From Gelidibacter pelagius (GTDB lineage Bacteria > Bacteroidota > Bacteroidia > Flavobacteriales > Flavobacteriaceae), in assembly GCF_017581925.1 (NCBI RefSeq), contig NZ_JAGEVG010000018.1, forward strand, positions 33,385-97,384: a stretch of 64,000 bases of DNA. The letters run 5' to 3'. Below are positions 1-9,434 of the stretch, in pieces. Every line of letters starts with the position of its first letter. Position 1 is the stretch's first letter. Below the pieces are notes generated by a model, which made no database searches, had not been told where the DNA came from, and saw only the letters and a program-made list of their open reading frames with translations. Position numbers and translations under genes: made by a program.

Positions 1-690
1 TGTGGTGATTTCAAATGCAACTTCTTCATACGGATGGCTTTCAACGAGCGCATTGAGAATCTGACGTTCTAAATGCTTTTGAAAAGTCACTGAAATTTGT
101 GTTTCCTGCTCTTGGCGATATTCTCCTCGTTCCCCAACTTTCGGATCGGAGGCCTCATTGCCCTTAAAAGTACCAGTGCCTTCGGTATTGAAACTACAAT
201 TTTCATAGTTGCCGATGGTGCCAGCTCCTGAATTGAACAACGCGAGACGTAAAGCATCGGCATCCTTGTGTGGCACGTAAGTGGTCAGCTTTTTAATGGT
301 GCCTTGCTGTGGCAACAGTATTTTTTTATTTTCTATGCCTAAGGTATTGCAAATAATGTCATTGACGCCTTGTAAGCTGTTGTCCAAGGCCGTATGAATG
401 GCGTAAATGGCAATATCATGTTTGATGGCTTTTAAGACGACGCGCTCGACATAATTAGAGCCATTGAGTTTTTTTAACCCTTTAAAAATGATGGGATGAA
501 AACTGACAATCAAGTTGCAGTTGTTCTCTATGGCTTCATCTACAATACTTTCTAAAGTGTCTAAGGTTACAAGAACTCCTGTAAGAGGCTGGTGCTTCTT
601 GCCAACTAACAGGCCAACATTATCAAAATCCTCAGCATAAGCTAAAGGTGCCAATTTTTCGAGATGAGTGATGACATCTTGTATTATCAT
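1..690 (-). CDS. Nif3-like dinuclear metal centre protein, 3' end cut by window edge
   Basis: Reading the minus strand from the ATG at 688-690 gives 230 open codons that run off the left edge, so the C-terminus is missing. The start (MIIQDVITHLEKLAPLAYAE) and the segments DNVGLLVG, VSFHPIIFKGLK and YAIHTALDN are those of the Nif3/YbgI family (GTP cyclohydrolase I type 2 homologue). These proteins form toroidal hexamers with a two-metal site, and their physiological role is poorly defined. The His in SFHP and the His in IHTALDN are family metal ligands. The later part contains GNYENCSF and the PYEEVAFEI segment of the middle domain found in longer family members. A good promoter -7 box lies 27 nt upstream. 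Family assignment is firm; biochemical function is not. Confidence 0.9.
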   Translation of the reverse strand, partial: MIIQDVITHLEKLAPLAYAEDFDNVGLLVGKKHQPLTGVLVTLDTLESIVDEAIENNCNLIVSFHPIIFKGLKKLNGSNYVERVVLKAIKHDIAIYAIHTALDNSLQGVNDIICNTLGIENKKILLPQQGTIKKLTTYVPHKDADALRLALFNSGAGTIGNYENCSFNTEGTGTFKGNEASDPKVGERGEYRQEQETQISVTFQKHLERQILNALVESHPYEEVAFEITT

Positions 691-716
691 GTTATTTTTA
701 GCTTTTAGGTTACTTG

Positions 717-747
717 CAAAGATAAAATATTATATTTTCGTTGTAAA
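717..747 (-). promoter_or_regulatory. Bacteroidetes-type promoter for the Nif3-like gene
   Basis: On the minus strand this reads TTTA, 19 nt, TATCTTTG. It matches the TAnnTTTG -7 box exactly and the TTTG -33 box with one mismatch. The -7 box lies 27 nt before the ATG. Confidence 0.6.
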
Positions 748-764
748 CATGTCTTTCCGTAATT

Positions 765-1286
765 ATGAAACATTTGCTTACCCTTGTTTTTGCTCTTAGC
801 TTTTTCGCCTGTCAATCCGTAAAGAAAAATCCTTCCGAGGCTTCAGAACCGGAACTTCCCAACACCGATTTATACGAACCGCTTGAAAGCGAAGCGTCTT
901 CCGAAGATGAAAATTATCAGGCTGCTATCGATTTTATCAACTCATATATCGAAAGTAAAGATCAAGTTGAAATTCTTGAATTTGTGAGAAATTCTCCTCT
1001 TGCTACCGACAGATTGAAATCAGAATTAGAGAATATCGTTATTCTGGCTTGGGAAGAAAATCCTAAAATTGGGTTGTTGGCGGATCCTCTGTTTGATGCA
1101 CAGGATTATCCACCTAATGGCTTTGAGCTGCATGAGTTTAATTCACCAACGGGCTACGTCATTGTTAAAGGGATAGATTGGGAAGACTTTAAAGTGGCAA
1201 TGCAATTGGTCAAAGAAGATGGTCATATATTAGTGGACGGCTGCGGAATTGTGAATATGCCTAAAAATAAGCGTGTTGAACGATAA
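765..1286 (+). CDS. Hypothetical lipoprotein, 173 aa
   Basis: The protein begins with a short hydrophobic signal peptide ending in a lipobox (LSFFAC, Cys16), so it is probably lipidated and exported. Next comes an acidic, Glu/Ser-rich linker (about residues 20-50), then a compact domain (about 50-173) of mixed helix and strand with no motif I recognise. It contains GYVIVKGIDWEDF and ends with a single Cys in VDGCGIVNMP. It is transcribed divergently from the Nif3-like gene and sits 68 nt before lpxK. No function can be assigned. Confidence 0.75.
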   Translation: MKHLLTLVFALSFFACQSVKKNPSEASEPELPNTDLYEPLESEASSEDENYQAAIDFINSYIESKDQVEILEFVRNSPLATDRLKSELENIVILAWEENPKIGLLADPLFDAQDYPPNGFELHEFNSPTGYVIVKGIDWEDFKVAMQLVKEDGHILVDGCGIVNMPKNKRVER

Positions 1287-1354
1287 AATTGTGAAGGCGG
1301 TTTTTTTGTAGAAAATAATTAACCGTGTTTTCTCCGACCAGCTATATATAGTTT

Positions 1355-2362
1355 ATGATGAAATTATTAAGATATCTTCTTTTCCCGATTGTCCCCATTT
1401 ACTACATAGTAACTTGGCTCAGGAATAAACTATATGATTGGGGAATTAAAAAATCCACATCCTATAATTTTCCTGTAATCTGTGTCGGAAACTTGAGTGT
1501 AGGAGGTACGGGAAAGTCACCAATGATTGAATATTTAATCCGATTATTGAAATCTGAACACGATCTAGCGACCCTTAGTAGAGGTTATAAAAGACAAACA
1601 GAAGGATTTGTAATCGCCGATGAAACCGCAACAGCAAGTTCTATTGGTGACGAACCATTTCAGTTTCATCAAAAATTTGACGATATCATAGTAAGTGTGG
1701 ATGGAGATAGAGTGCACGGCATCTCCCAGTTGACCGCTTTAGGAAAGCCTCCGGAAATTATTTTGCTTGATGATGCTTTCCAACACCGAAAGGTCAAGGC
1801 TGGATTTAATATCTTATTGACCGCTTTTGATGATCTTTATACAGATGATATATTATTACCTACAGGAAACCTAAGAGAACCAAGACAAGGTGCAAAACGT
1901 GCCGACATAATTGTGGTGACCAAGTGTCCGGAAAATTTATCGGAAGAAAGGAAACGCCAAATCGAGAATGATATAAATCCTTTAGCGCGTCAAGAAGTGT
2001 TTTTTGGGAGAATTGTCTATTCTAAGTCTGTTAGAAACAATGGAGATCAGTTGGACTTGGAAACACTTAAAAGTCGACCGTTCACCTTGGTTACTGGAAT
2101 TGCCAATCCAAAGCCTTTAGTGGCCCATTTAAAATCATTGGGATTGGACTTTGATCATTTAAAATTTAAAGACCATCATGATTTTAGTGAAAATGATATC
2201 GCGGGGTTAAAACAAAAACCGTTAATCGTCACCACCGAAAAAGACATGGTACGTTTGCAACCCCACTTTAAGGAAAGAGGATTGTTATATTATTTGCCTA
2301 TTGAAATAAGAATTGATAGACAACCAGAATTTGATACTTTGATAAGTAATTTTGTTAAATAG
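1355..2362 (+). CDS. lpxK: Tetraacyldisaccharide 4'-kinase LpxK
   Basis: LpxK phosphorylates the 4' position of the tetraacyl-disaccharide precursor of lipid A at the inner face of the cytoplasmic membrane. The 335-aa length is normal for the family. An N-terminal hydrophobic helix (about residues 7-21) would anchor it. The P-loop GNLSVGGTGKSP is at 45-56, and the conserved DDAFQHR motif (DDGFQH in many relatives) is at 139-145. There are two adjacent Met codons at the start and either could be used. Its stop overlaps the 3' end of the convergent hybrid kinase gene by 8 bp. Product is confident. Confidence 0.96.
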   Translation: MMKLLRYLLFPIVPIYYIVTWLRNKLYDWGIKKSTSYNFPVICVGNLSVGGTGKSPMIEYLIRLLKSEHDLATLSRGYKRQTEGFVIADETATASSIGDEPFQFHQKFDDIIVSVDGDRVHGISQLTALGKPPEIILLDDAFQHRKVKAGFNILLTAFDDLYTDDILLPTGNLREPRQGAKRADIIVVTKCPENLSEERKRQIENDINPLARQEVFFGRIVYSKSVRNNGDQLDLETLKSRPFTLVTGIANPKPLVAHLKSLGLDFDHLKFKDHHDFSENDIAGLKQKPLIVTTEKDMVRLQPHFKERGLLYYLPIEIRIDRQPEFDTLISNFVK

Positions 2363-4586
2363 ACGTTGCTGATTTTTGGTTTGATTTTAATTCGTTGTAA
2401 AGTTTCTTTTCGAAATCTTCCTGCTTGAATGGTTTTGAAATAATATCATCAAATCCGGCTTCGTCAAATTCTTGCATTTTATCTTCTATAGTTACGGCTG
2501 TAAGCGCAAAAATAGTGAGTTCCTTATCAAAGGTTCTAATAATCTTTGTAGCTTCAATTCCGCTTATCCCAGGCATGTGGATGTCCATCAAAACAACGTC
2601 ATATTGCTCTTGCTGGACGCGATCCACCGCATCTTCACCATTATCGACAACATCACAATAAAGGTTCATCTTGTTTAAAATCTTACGGGTTATCATTTGG
2701 TTGATCTTGTTGTCTTCAACAACCAAAATTTTGATATTTGTTAAGTCCAATGTATTAAATTCGTTAAGGGTTTTAGGTTTTGTAGTTATTACTGGTTCAG
2801 GTGCATAGAGTAGAGGGATTTCAAAAACGAAGGTGGATCCTTTTCCGAGTTCACTTTTTAAATAAATTTTTCCTTTTAAAATTTCAATAAGTCCTTTTAC
2901 AATGGAAAGACCAAGTCCTGTACCTCCATATTTTCTGTTGATTTGTATGGAACCTTGGGAGAAGCTTTCAAACATGTTTTCTTGTTTCTCTTTGGTAATT
3001 CCGATGCCATTATCTTCTATTTCAAATCTTATGATATACTTGTCTTCTGTTTGTGAGTGCTTCTTTAATCGGACCCAAATATCGCCGTCTTTGGTAAATT
3101 TAATCGCATTACCGATGAGGTTGATCAGTATTTGCGAAATCTTCAATTGGTCTGCTATAAACGTTGAAGGCAAACTGTCGTCGTATTCGTAGTGGAGTTG
3201 GACATTGTTGTCCATTGCGGAATTGCTCAAGGCCGAAACCACGTTTTCAACCTTTTTCTGCAAATTGAAGACTTCAGGATCTAAATCAACTTTATTGGCT
3301 TCAATTTTATTGATCTGAAGAATATCATTGATAAACGTCAATAAATAATCTCCGGAAAATTTGAGAGATTTCAAATGGGGCAGTTGATCTGGTTTTGGCT
3401 CTTCATCCAAAAGCATATTGGTCAAACCTGTAACAGCGTAAAGTGGCGTTCTTAATTCGTGTGTGACCGTTGATAGAAAGTTGGCTTTTGTTTTGGATGC
3501 CAATTCAGCTTTTTCCTTTGCAACAATGAGCTCGTCATTTTTTTTATGGAGCATATTGTTGGTTTTAAGCCTTATGTTGTTGTTTTTGTATAGCGATAAT
3601 GTCAATAAGGATAGAATAGTAATTAAGGCGATACTCAAGATGGTAGTAATCCGGGTCAAGTTATTTGAGGCATCAGCTTCTTCAAGCTTTACTTCCATTT
3701 GCTTACGCTCAGAATCCTTATATTCTGTTATGAATTGTGCTTTTTTTTCTGGCGATAAATTTTCGCGTTTAATGTCTAATAGTGAATCTGATAATTGGAT
3801 GTGTTTTCTTAAATACTCATTGGAGAGTTTATAATCCTCATTTGCCTGATATATATCGCTCAATGTCAAATAACCATCATTGATGTATTCGGGAATATTG
3901 TTTGTTATGGCAAGTTCCAATCCTTTTTTAGCCATAGAAAGAGCTAAATCCTCATTGTCCAGCTTATGAAGTGCCTTTCCGCTGTTAATGTAGGCACTGC
4001 TTAAAACACCTATCTGGTCATGCTTTTTGGCTAAAATTATTGTTTTTTCAAGCTTTGCCTTGGCGGTTTTATAGTCTCCCAATTCAATATAAACCTTGGC
4101 TTCATTCAGGTTGACATCGGCAATGAGTCGCTCTAAACCTTCTTCTTCAAATTTGGTTTTGGCAGAATTAAAGTAATCCAAAGCGATTGGATATTCTTTT
4201 TTACTCGTATGTAGAATGCCTCGTATATTATAGGTAATAGCCAAATTAGCATAGTCGTTGGTCTCTCTCTGCAGCTCAGCGGCCTTTGTTAATGACACAA
4301 GCGCATTTTCTGGTTCTTCAACAATGAATTGAACTTTTGCAATTTTGGTATGGATGCTGCCCTCACTTTTTTTATCACCAATTTGTTTGGCAATAGCCAA
4401 AGCTTTTTCGAGATTTTCTTTAGCGTTATAATAATCACCACGCTCCGTTTCAAAACCAGATTGGGTAATGTAGTTTTCAACGCGCATCTTAAGAATGTCA
4501 ATATCTTCAGTAGCATTATTCTGTGCAAATAATGTCATGGATATTAGGACAAGAAAAGCAACTATATGGTATTTAGGTTGGGACAT
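2355..4586 (-). CDS. Hybrid sensor histidine kinase/response regulator with TPR sensor domain
   Basis: A 743-aa one-protein phosphorelay. After a signal peptide (about 1-21) comes a large periplasmic region of TPR-like repeats (about 30-270), then one membrane helix (about 313-333) and a coiled coil. A HisKA domain follows with the phospho-acceptor His376 in THELRTP, then a HATPase_c domain with N box (NLIGNAIKF), G1 (EDNGIGI) and G2 (GGTGLGLSI), and finally a receiver domain with VVEDNK and phospho-acceptor Asp668 in LMDIHMPG. Kinases with periplasmic TPRs are common in Bacteroidetes; the signal sensed is unknown. No separate DNA-binding regulator is adjacent, so the output may be phosphotransfer or protein contact. 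It converges on lpxK with an 8-bp overlap. Confidence 0.93.
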   Translation of the reverse strand: MSQPKYHIVAFLVLISMTLFAQNNATEDIDILKMRVENYITQSGFETERGDYYNAKENLEKALAIAKQIGDKKSEGSIHTKIAKVQFIVEEPENALVSLTKAAELQRETNDYANLAITYNIRGILHTSKKEYPIALDYFNSAKTKFEEEGLERLIADVNLNEAKVYIELGDYKTAKAKLEKTIILAKKHDQIGVLSSAYINSGKALHKLDNEDLALSMAKKGLELAITNNIPEYINDGYLTLSDIYQANEDYKLSNEYLRKHIQLSDSLLDIKRENLSPEKKAQFITEYKDSERKQMEVKLEEADASNNLTRITTILSIALITILSLLTLSLYKNNNIRLKTNNMLHKKNDELIVAKEKAELASKTKANFLSTVTHELRTPLYAVTGLTNMLLDEEPKPDQLPHLKSLKFSGDYLLTFINDILQINKIEANKVDLDPEVFNLQKKVENVVSALSNSAMDNNVQLHYEYDDSLPSTFIADQLKISQILINLIGNAIKFTKDGDIWVRLKKHSQTEDKYIIRFEIEDNGIGITKEKQENMFESFSQGSIQINRKYGGTGLGLSIVKGLIEILKGKIYLKSELGKGSTFVFEIPLLYAPEPVITTKPKTLNEFNTLDLTNIKILVVEDNKINQMITRKILNKMNLYCDVVDNGEDAVDRVQQEQYDVVLMDIHMPGISGIEATKIIRTFDKELTIFALTAVTIEDKMQEFDEAGFDDIISKPFKQEDFEKKLYNELKSNQKSATSI

Positions 4587-4606
4587 TTTTGGTCACTTTA
4601 TGGAAA

Positions 4607-4614
4607 CAAATATA
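4607..4614 (-). promoter_or_regulatory. Promoter -7 box of the hybrid kinase gene
   Basis: The minus strand reads TATATTTG, an exact match to TAnnTTTG, 21 nt before the ATG. No clear -33 box is seen at the usual spacing. Confidence 0.45.
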
Positions 4615-4636
4615 ATTATTTATTCGACTAAAGCGA

Positions 4637-5632
4637 CTATTTCTTCGACAAATTGCAAATTAAATCTATAATTCTACTTGAATATCCAGTTTCATTATCG
4701 TACCATCCCACAATTTTGATCATGTTGCCAATAACTGAAGTCATCTGGGAATCGAAAATACAAGAGTGCGGATTACCGACAATATCAATGGATACAATAG
4801 GATCTTCTGTATATTCTAAAATACCTTTTAGATGCGTTTCTGAAGCTTTTTTGAAGGCTTCGTTGATATCTTCAATGGACACTGTGTTTATCACGTTTAA
4901 AGTGATGTCGGTTAAGGAGCCATTGGGCACAGGAACGCGAATCCCACAACCCCCAATAACATCACTCAGTTTAGGGAAAATTTTGGTCAGTGCTTTTGCT
5001 GCTCCAGTTGTAGTTGGGACAATAGATTGACCGGCGGCTCGAGCACGTCTTAAATCTTTATGCGGTTGGTCATGTAAGCTTTGATCTGTGGTATACGAAT
5101 GTACTGTGGTAATGTACGCCTGTTTTATGCCGCAAAGATCGTCAATGACAGCAAGCATGGGCGCTGCATTGTTCGTGGTACAGGAGGCATTGGAGATGAT
5201 GGTTTCTGCTCCTGTCAAGATGTTATCATTGACTCCCAAGACGATGGTTTTTATGGAATCATCTAGAGGAGGAACGGATAGAATAACCTTTTTTGCGCCG
5301 TTTTTCAGATGGTTCTCTAAAACTTCTAAGGTTTTAAATTTCCCTGTGGCTTCAATCACGAAATCGACGTTATAAGGTGTCCAATCAATATCTTCAATCT
5401 GTTTGTGATTAAGCAAAGGAATTTGTTGCTCGTCAAAAACGATAGTAGTATCCTCAAACGTGATCTCGTTTTTTAAAACCCCATGAATACTGTCGTATTT
5501 TAACAAGTGACTTAAAGTTCTGGGATCTGCCAAATCATTAATTGCGACCACCTGAATGCCCTCGCGTTCGTGAATAAGTCTGAATACCCGTCGACCAATT
5601 CGTCCAAAGCCGTTGATAGCGACCCGGATCAT
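4637..5632 (-). CDS. gap: Type I glyceraldehyde-3-phosphate dehydrogenase
   Basis: Oxidises glyceraldehyde 3-phosphate to 1,3-bisphosphoglycerate with NAD(P)+ in glycolysis, or runs the reverse in gluconeogenesis. The 331-aa protein starts with the Rossmann motif INGFGRIGR. The catalytic Cys151 is in SNASCTTN and the general-base His178 in TTVHSYT. Asp33 in AIND favours NAD+ binding, as in glycolytic enzymes. The ATG overlaps the lipA stop codon by one base (TAATG), so the two genes are probably cotranscribed from the lipA promoter with translational coupling. Whether this is the main glycolytic enzyme or a second copy cannot be told from the window. Confidence 0.95.
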   Translation of the reverse strand: MIRVAINGFGRIGRRVFRLIHEREGIQVVAINDLADPRTLSHLLKYDSIHGVLKNEITFEDTTIVFDEQQIPLLNHKQIEDIDWTPYNVDFVIEATGKFKTLEVLENHLKNGAKKVILSVPPLDDSIKTIVLGVNDNILTGAETIISNASCTTNNAAPMLAVIDDLCGIKQAYITTVHSYTTDQSLHDQPHKDLRRARAAGQSIVPTTTGAAKALTKIFPKLSDVIGGCGIRVPVPNGSLTDITLNVINTVSIEDINEAFKKASETHLKGILEYTEDPIVSIDIVGNPHSCIFDSQMTSVIGNMIKIVGWYDNETGYSSRIIDLICNLSKK

Positions 5633-6510
5633 TAGTGTATGTGTTTTTGAGCTTTGTAAGAAGATCTTACCAAGGCGCTACTTTCTACGTGTCGGAAGCC
5701 AAGATCCAATCCTATGGTTTCGTACTCCTTAAACTGGTCAGGAAGAATGAACTGTTTTACTGGCAAATGCTTCTTACTTGGTTGTAAGTATTGTCCAATA
5801 GTCACCACATCAACATTATTTTCTCTTAAGTCGTGGAGGGTTTCAATAACTTCTTCACGAGTTTCGCCTAGACCCAGCATGATGCCCGATTTTGTCCGGC
5901 GTTGTCCCTGGGCTTTTAAGTATTTGAGAACTCCTAAACTGCGCTCATATTTTGCTTGAATTCTTACTTCTCGTGTCAATCTTTTGACGGTTTCAATGTT
6001 ATGGGAAACCACTTCTGGGGCCACCTCGACAATCCGATCAATATGTTTTTCTATTCCTTGAAAATCCGGAATTAGGGTTTCTAATGTTATTTCAGGATTC
6101 ATACGTCGTACAGCCTTCACGGTTTCTGACCACATGATACTTCCCATATCTTTTAAATCATCTCTATCTACACTGGTCAAAACCGCATGCTTTATATTCA
6201 TGATTTTTATGGAACGTGCTACTTTTTCGGGTTCATCCCAATCCAAGGTTTCGGGACGTCCAGTTTTCACCCCGCAGAACCCACATGAACGTGTACAAAT
6301 ATTGCCTAAAATCATAAATGTAGCTGTTCCTTCTCCCCAGCATTCACCCATGTTTGGACAACTTCCTGACGCACAAATAGTGTTTAAATTATATTTGTCA
6401 ACTAGGCTTCTAAGTTCTGTGTATTTTTTACCAGTAGGGAGTTTTACTCTTAGCCATTTCGGTTTTGGTTGACGTTCTGGAATTATTTTTGAAATAGTTT
6501 CTGCACTCAT
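5632..6510 (-). CDS. lipA: Lipoyl synthase LipA
   Basis: A radical-SAM enzyme that inserts two sulfur atoms into octanoyl groups on lipoyl-dependent enzymes such as pyruvate dehydrogenase. The auxiliary [4Fe-4S] cluster is bound by Cys46, Cys51 and Cys57 ([12 protein letters not shown]) and the radical-SAM cluster by Cys72, Cys76 and Cys79 (CTRSCGFC). The conserved C-terminal RSSY sequence is present. At 292 aa it is of normal length. It is the first gene of a lipA-gap pair, with an exact -7 promoter box 22 nt upstream. Confidence 0.97.
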   Translation of the reverse strand: MSAETISKIIPERQPKPKWLRVKLPTGKKYTELRSLVDKYNLNTICASGSCPNMGECWGEGTATFMILGNICTRSCGFCGVKTGRPETLDWDEPEKVARSIKIMNIKHAVLTSVDRDDLKDMGSIMWSETVKAVRRMNPEITLETLIPDFQGIEKHIDRIVEVAPEVVSHNIETVKRLTREVRIQAKYERSLGVLKYLKAQGQRRTKSGIMLGLGETREEVIETLHDLRENNVDVVTIGQYLQPSKKHLPVKQFILPDQFKEYETIGLDLGFRHVESSALVRSSYKAQKHIH

Positions 6511-6531
6511 TTGTTAGGAAGTTTACAACTA

Positions 6532-6539
6532 CAAAGGTA
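6532..6539 (-). promoter_or_regulatory. Promoter -7 box of lipA-gap
   Basis: The minus strand reads TACCTTTG, an exact TAnnTTTG match, 22 nt upstream of the lipA ATG. No good -33 box is visible. Confidence 0.55.
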
Positions 6540-6562
6540 CAAAGTAAATTTGAAAATATATA

Positions 6563-7777
6563 TTATAGCGTGGTCAGATACCAAATGCTAAATCCAATTA
6601 AAAATAGAATTCCTAACCAGCTTAGGACGTGCATTTTCAGAGATGGTCGCCATTCAACAGGGGTGTGTTTACTGCTGATGAGTTTGTAATTTATAATGGC
6701 ATAGAATGGAGCGGTCAAAAATGATATGATGGTGGCCACCTTTATGAGCAAGCCCATCCCTGAACCCAAAAAGAAGAAAATAGAGACGGTTCCAGCAATC
6801 AAAATACCAATCCATAACAAATAATTCTGTTTCGAAAAATGGCCAAAAAGTAACTCTGTTGTTCTGGCCATTGTTCTTGGTGAAGCGTCCAAAGTCGTTA
6901 ATGTGGTACTGAACATCGTAGTGAACGCGGCAATACCGATGATAAGGTAGGACCAGTTGCCTAAGCTTTTGGTGTACATTGAAATCAGTTGATTAGAAAA
7001 CTCACTGGCTTTATCACTAAAAGTGGAACCGCTTTGAAACATGACCAATGCGCCAAGTGCCATAAATCCGAGTCCGATAATAATGGTGGCCAAATAACCC
7101 ACATTAAAATCGAAGAGCGATGATTTTACATCATAATTTTTGATCACTTTACGTTTTTCTAAAGCCCAAAGGGATTGCCATATTGAAATATCTAAAGGTG
7201 CAGGCATCCAGCCCATAAATGCGATTAAAAATCCGATTTCTAAAGTATTCTCTGGTAATTTTTGAACGAATGAAAGTGGCTGCGGACTTGTGTTTAACGC
7301 GAGAACAACGGCAATTATGGTGCTTATTGTTAATGTAATGACAATGATTTTCATAATTCGATCAAGAAAGCTGTACTTGCCTTTGATCAAAATGAGTGCA
7401 CAGATAGAGAGGATAATAACGGCCCATATTTCTGGCGAAAGGAAATTTCCAAAAAGAGAAGAAGCAATGCCTGCGGTAACAATGGTTACCGTTGTTTGGA
7501 TGGTAAACATTGTAGTGAATGTGAGAATGAAATAAGCAATTAAAACGCCCTTTCCCATTTTCTTATAGCCATCCAAAAGACTTTCTCCTGTTGCTAATGC
7601 ATATCTCGGTGCAAATTGGAAAAATGGATATTTAAAAATATGGACCAAAAGCAAAGCCCAAATTAGACCATAGCCAAAATCGGCACCAGCCCGAGTTGAT
7701 TGCACTAAATGGGAAACACCAATAGCAGCACCGGCAAACAATAAACCGGGGCCTAATTTTTTGAAACTGATTTTCAC
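6563..7777 (-). CDS. NRAMP-like transporter lacking the canonical metal-binding motifs
   Basis: A 404-aa integral membrane protein with about 11 predicted helices. The start (GPGLLFAGAAIG) and overall pattern place it in the NRAMP/SLC11 superfamily. The metal-coordinating DPGN of helix 1 is replaced by SHLV (in AAIGVSHLVQSTRAG), and the MPH of helix 6 reads MPA (GWMPAPLDISIW), keeping only the Met. Canonical Mn2+/Fe2+ transport through those ligands is therefore unlikely; another cation or substrate is possible. It is the last gene of an operon and starts 2 nt after the stop of the ECF sigma factor gene. Superfamily is secure, substrate unknown. Confidence 0.82.
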   Translation of the reverse strand: MKISFKKLGPGLLFAGAAIGVSHLVQSTRAGADFGYGLIWALLLVHIFKYPFFQFAPRYALATGESLLDGYKKMGKGVLIAYFILTFTTMFTIQTTVTIVTAGIASSLFGNFLSPEIWAVIILSICALILIKGKYSFLDRIMKIIVITLTISTIIAVVLALNTSPQPLSFVQKLPENTLEIGFLIAFMGWMPAPLDISIWQSLWALEKRKVIKNYDVKSSLFDFNVGYLATIIIGLGFMALGALVMFQSGSTFSDKASEFSNQLISMYTKSLGNWSYLIIGIAAFTTMFSTTLTTLDASPRTMARTTELLFGHFSKQNYLLWIGILIAGTVSIFFFLGSGMGLLIKVATIISFLTAPFYAIINYKLISSKHTPVEWRPSLKMHVLSWLGILFLIGFSIWYLTTL

Positions 7778-7779
7778 TG

Positions 7780-8325
7780 CTATTTAATAATTATTTCTGC
7801 CAGTAATTTTTTTGCTCTTAAAAGCTTGACCTTAACGTTATTTATGGGTTCATTAAGTTCTTCAGATATTTCCTTATAGGTTAATTCCTGAAAGTATCTC
7901 AAATTGATAACTTCCTGATAATGTGGTTTTAGTTTCTTAATGTCCCGAAGTAATTTGGCTAAATTCTGTTCAGTAATAAGTTTATCCTCAGGCGAAGGCG
8001 ATTCGTCAATAATATTATGAAAATGGTCATTATCACTCTGGTTTGCTCTATTTTGGATAGAGGATTTTCTCTTTCTCAATAAATCAATATGAATGTTTTT
8101 AGATATGGTAATCAACCATGTTTTAAATTCATAATCCTCATTATAAGTTCCAATTTTGTCGAAGGCCTTTGAGAATGTTTGGATTGCGATATCCTCAGCG
8201 TCATTTTCATTTTCAGTGCGCTTCAATTGAAAACCGTAGACATCATTCCAAAAAAAATCCAACAAGGCGTTAAATGCTGATTGGTCATTTGTTTTTGCTT
8301 TTTTAATGATTTCCTTTATTTCCAA
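7780..8325 (-). CDS. ECF-type RNA polymerase sigma factor (operonic with a glycosyltransferase)
   Basis: A 181-aa sigma-70 family protein with only regions 2 and 4, as in ECF factors. Region 2 includes DAEDIAIQTFSKAF and FKTWLITISKN; region 4 includes the helix-turn-helix LTYKEISEELNEPINNVK. It overlaps the end of the glycosyltransferase gene by 10 bp and is followed after 2 nt by the NRAMP-like gene, so it is embedded in an operon. No anti-sigma gene lies beside it, unlike the second ECF factor near 11.4 kb. Its regulon is unknown. Confidence 0.9.
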   Translation of the reverse strand: MEIKEIIKKAKTNDQSAFNALLDFFWNDVYGFQLKRTENENDAEDIAIQTFSKAFDKIGTYNEDYEFKTWLITISKNIHIDLLRKRKSSIQNRANQSDNDHFHNIIDESPSPEDKLITEQNLAKLLRDIKKLKPHYQEVINLRYFQELTYKEISEELNEPINNVKVKLLRAKKLLAEIIIK

Positions 8326-9428
8326 CGATTAGGTTTTGAGATGAGATTTTTTATAAAGATAGAAAATTGGGTCACAATTAAAAATATTTCAAGTATGGGA
8401 AAAAAGGGAATTAAATCCTTCTCTTCTAATTTTTTGGCGGCCAAGGTTAAGTTGATGAACAATGCTAAATATCTCAAGCCTATTAATCCAACTACAATCT
8501 CCCAATAAAAAAGAGTGCTAATCAGAACGATGCTTAATATGAAAAATAAAAATTGTGATATATAAAACAAAGACAACATGGCCTTGTGTCTTGTTTTGTA
8601 GTGCTTAGCGGTGGTAATATGTCTACGTTTCTGAATGATCCAATCGCCATAAGATTTTTTAGGAAGAGACTCCGTAAAGCTGTTTTTGGATAAACAAATC
8701 ACTGTGTTCTCAGCGGTGGCAATTTGATTTACAAAAAGATCATCATCTCCTGACTTGATGTGCATGTGGTCCATAAACCCACGTGCTTCAAAAAATAAAT
8801 CTTTGGTATACGCCAGGTTTCGTCCAACACCCATATAGGGTTGTCCTAATTTGGAATAAGAGAAATATTGAACAGCAGTTATTAAAGTTTCAAAGCGGAT
8901 CAATTTATTCAGAAACGATTTTTTGACTTTTGCGTAAGAACCATAACCTAAAACAATCTGATGATCATTTGAAAAGCAACTGCTCATCTCGTTGATCCAC
9001 TGGTTGGAAACAGGTTTGGAATCGGCATCAGTAAACAAAAGGTGATTGTGCGTTGCCGCTTTAATACCTAAGGTAAGTGCGTATTTTTTGTTACCCCAGA
9101 ACGCTTCGATGTTTTTTACATTGACAATTTTTATATTGTTATGACTCGTCTTAAAACGCTCCATGACTTTCAATGTGGTGTCGGTAGAACTGTCGTTGAT
9201 CAATACCAATTCGAAGTTTGGATAATCTTGATTTAAAATTGAAGGCAAAAACATTTCTAAATTGTTGGCTTCATTTTTAGCGCAGACAATTACAGATATA
9301 TTTGGTTTGTTGGAGGTAAGATTACTATGGCTTTTCTGTTTGACCTTAGAGAAGACATAAGCGTAAAAAAATAATTGAACAATAATGACTACAATAAAGA
9401 TGTAGAAAAGCACATGTAAAATAATCAT
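8316..9428 (-). CDS. Membrane-anchored family 2 glycosyltransferase
   Basis: The 370-aa protein has an N-terminal membrane helix (about 4-26), a GT-A catalytic domain beginning ISVIVCAKNE (44-53), the nucleotide-sugar/metal-binding TDADS (Asp134, Asp136), and a downstream QKRRH segment resembling the acceptor-side QxxRW motif. Two or three C-terminal membrane helices follow. It probably transfers a sugar from an NDP-donor to a lipid or polysaccharide at the inner membrane; acceptor and sugar are unknown. It starts 6 nt after the stop codon of the small Cys-rich protein gene. Confidence 0.88.
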   Translation of the reverse strand: MIILHVLFYIFIVVIIVQLFFYAYVFSKVKQKSHSNLTSNKPNISVIVCAKNEANNLEMFLPSILNQDYPNFELVLINDSSTDTTLKVMERFKTSHNNIKIVNVKNIEAFWGNKKYALTLGIKAATHNHLLFTDADSKPVSNQWINEMSSCFSNDHQIVLGYGSYAKVKKSFLNKLIRFETLITAVQYFSYSKLGQPYMGVGRNLAYTKDLFFEARGFMDHMHIKSGDDDLFVNQIATAENTVICLSKNSFTESLPKKSYGDWIIQKRRHITTAKHYKTRHKAMLSLFYISQFLFFILSIVLISTLFYWEIVVGLIGLRYLALFINLTLAAKKLEEKDLIPFFPILEIFLIVTQFSIFIKNLISKPNRWK

Positions 9429-9434
9429 TAACCG

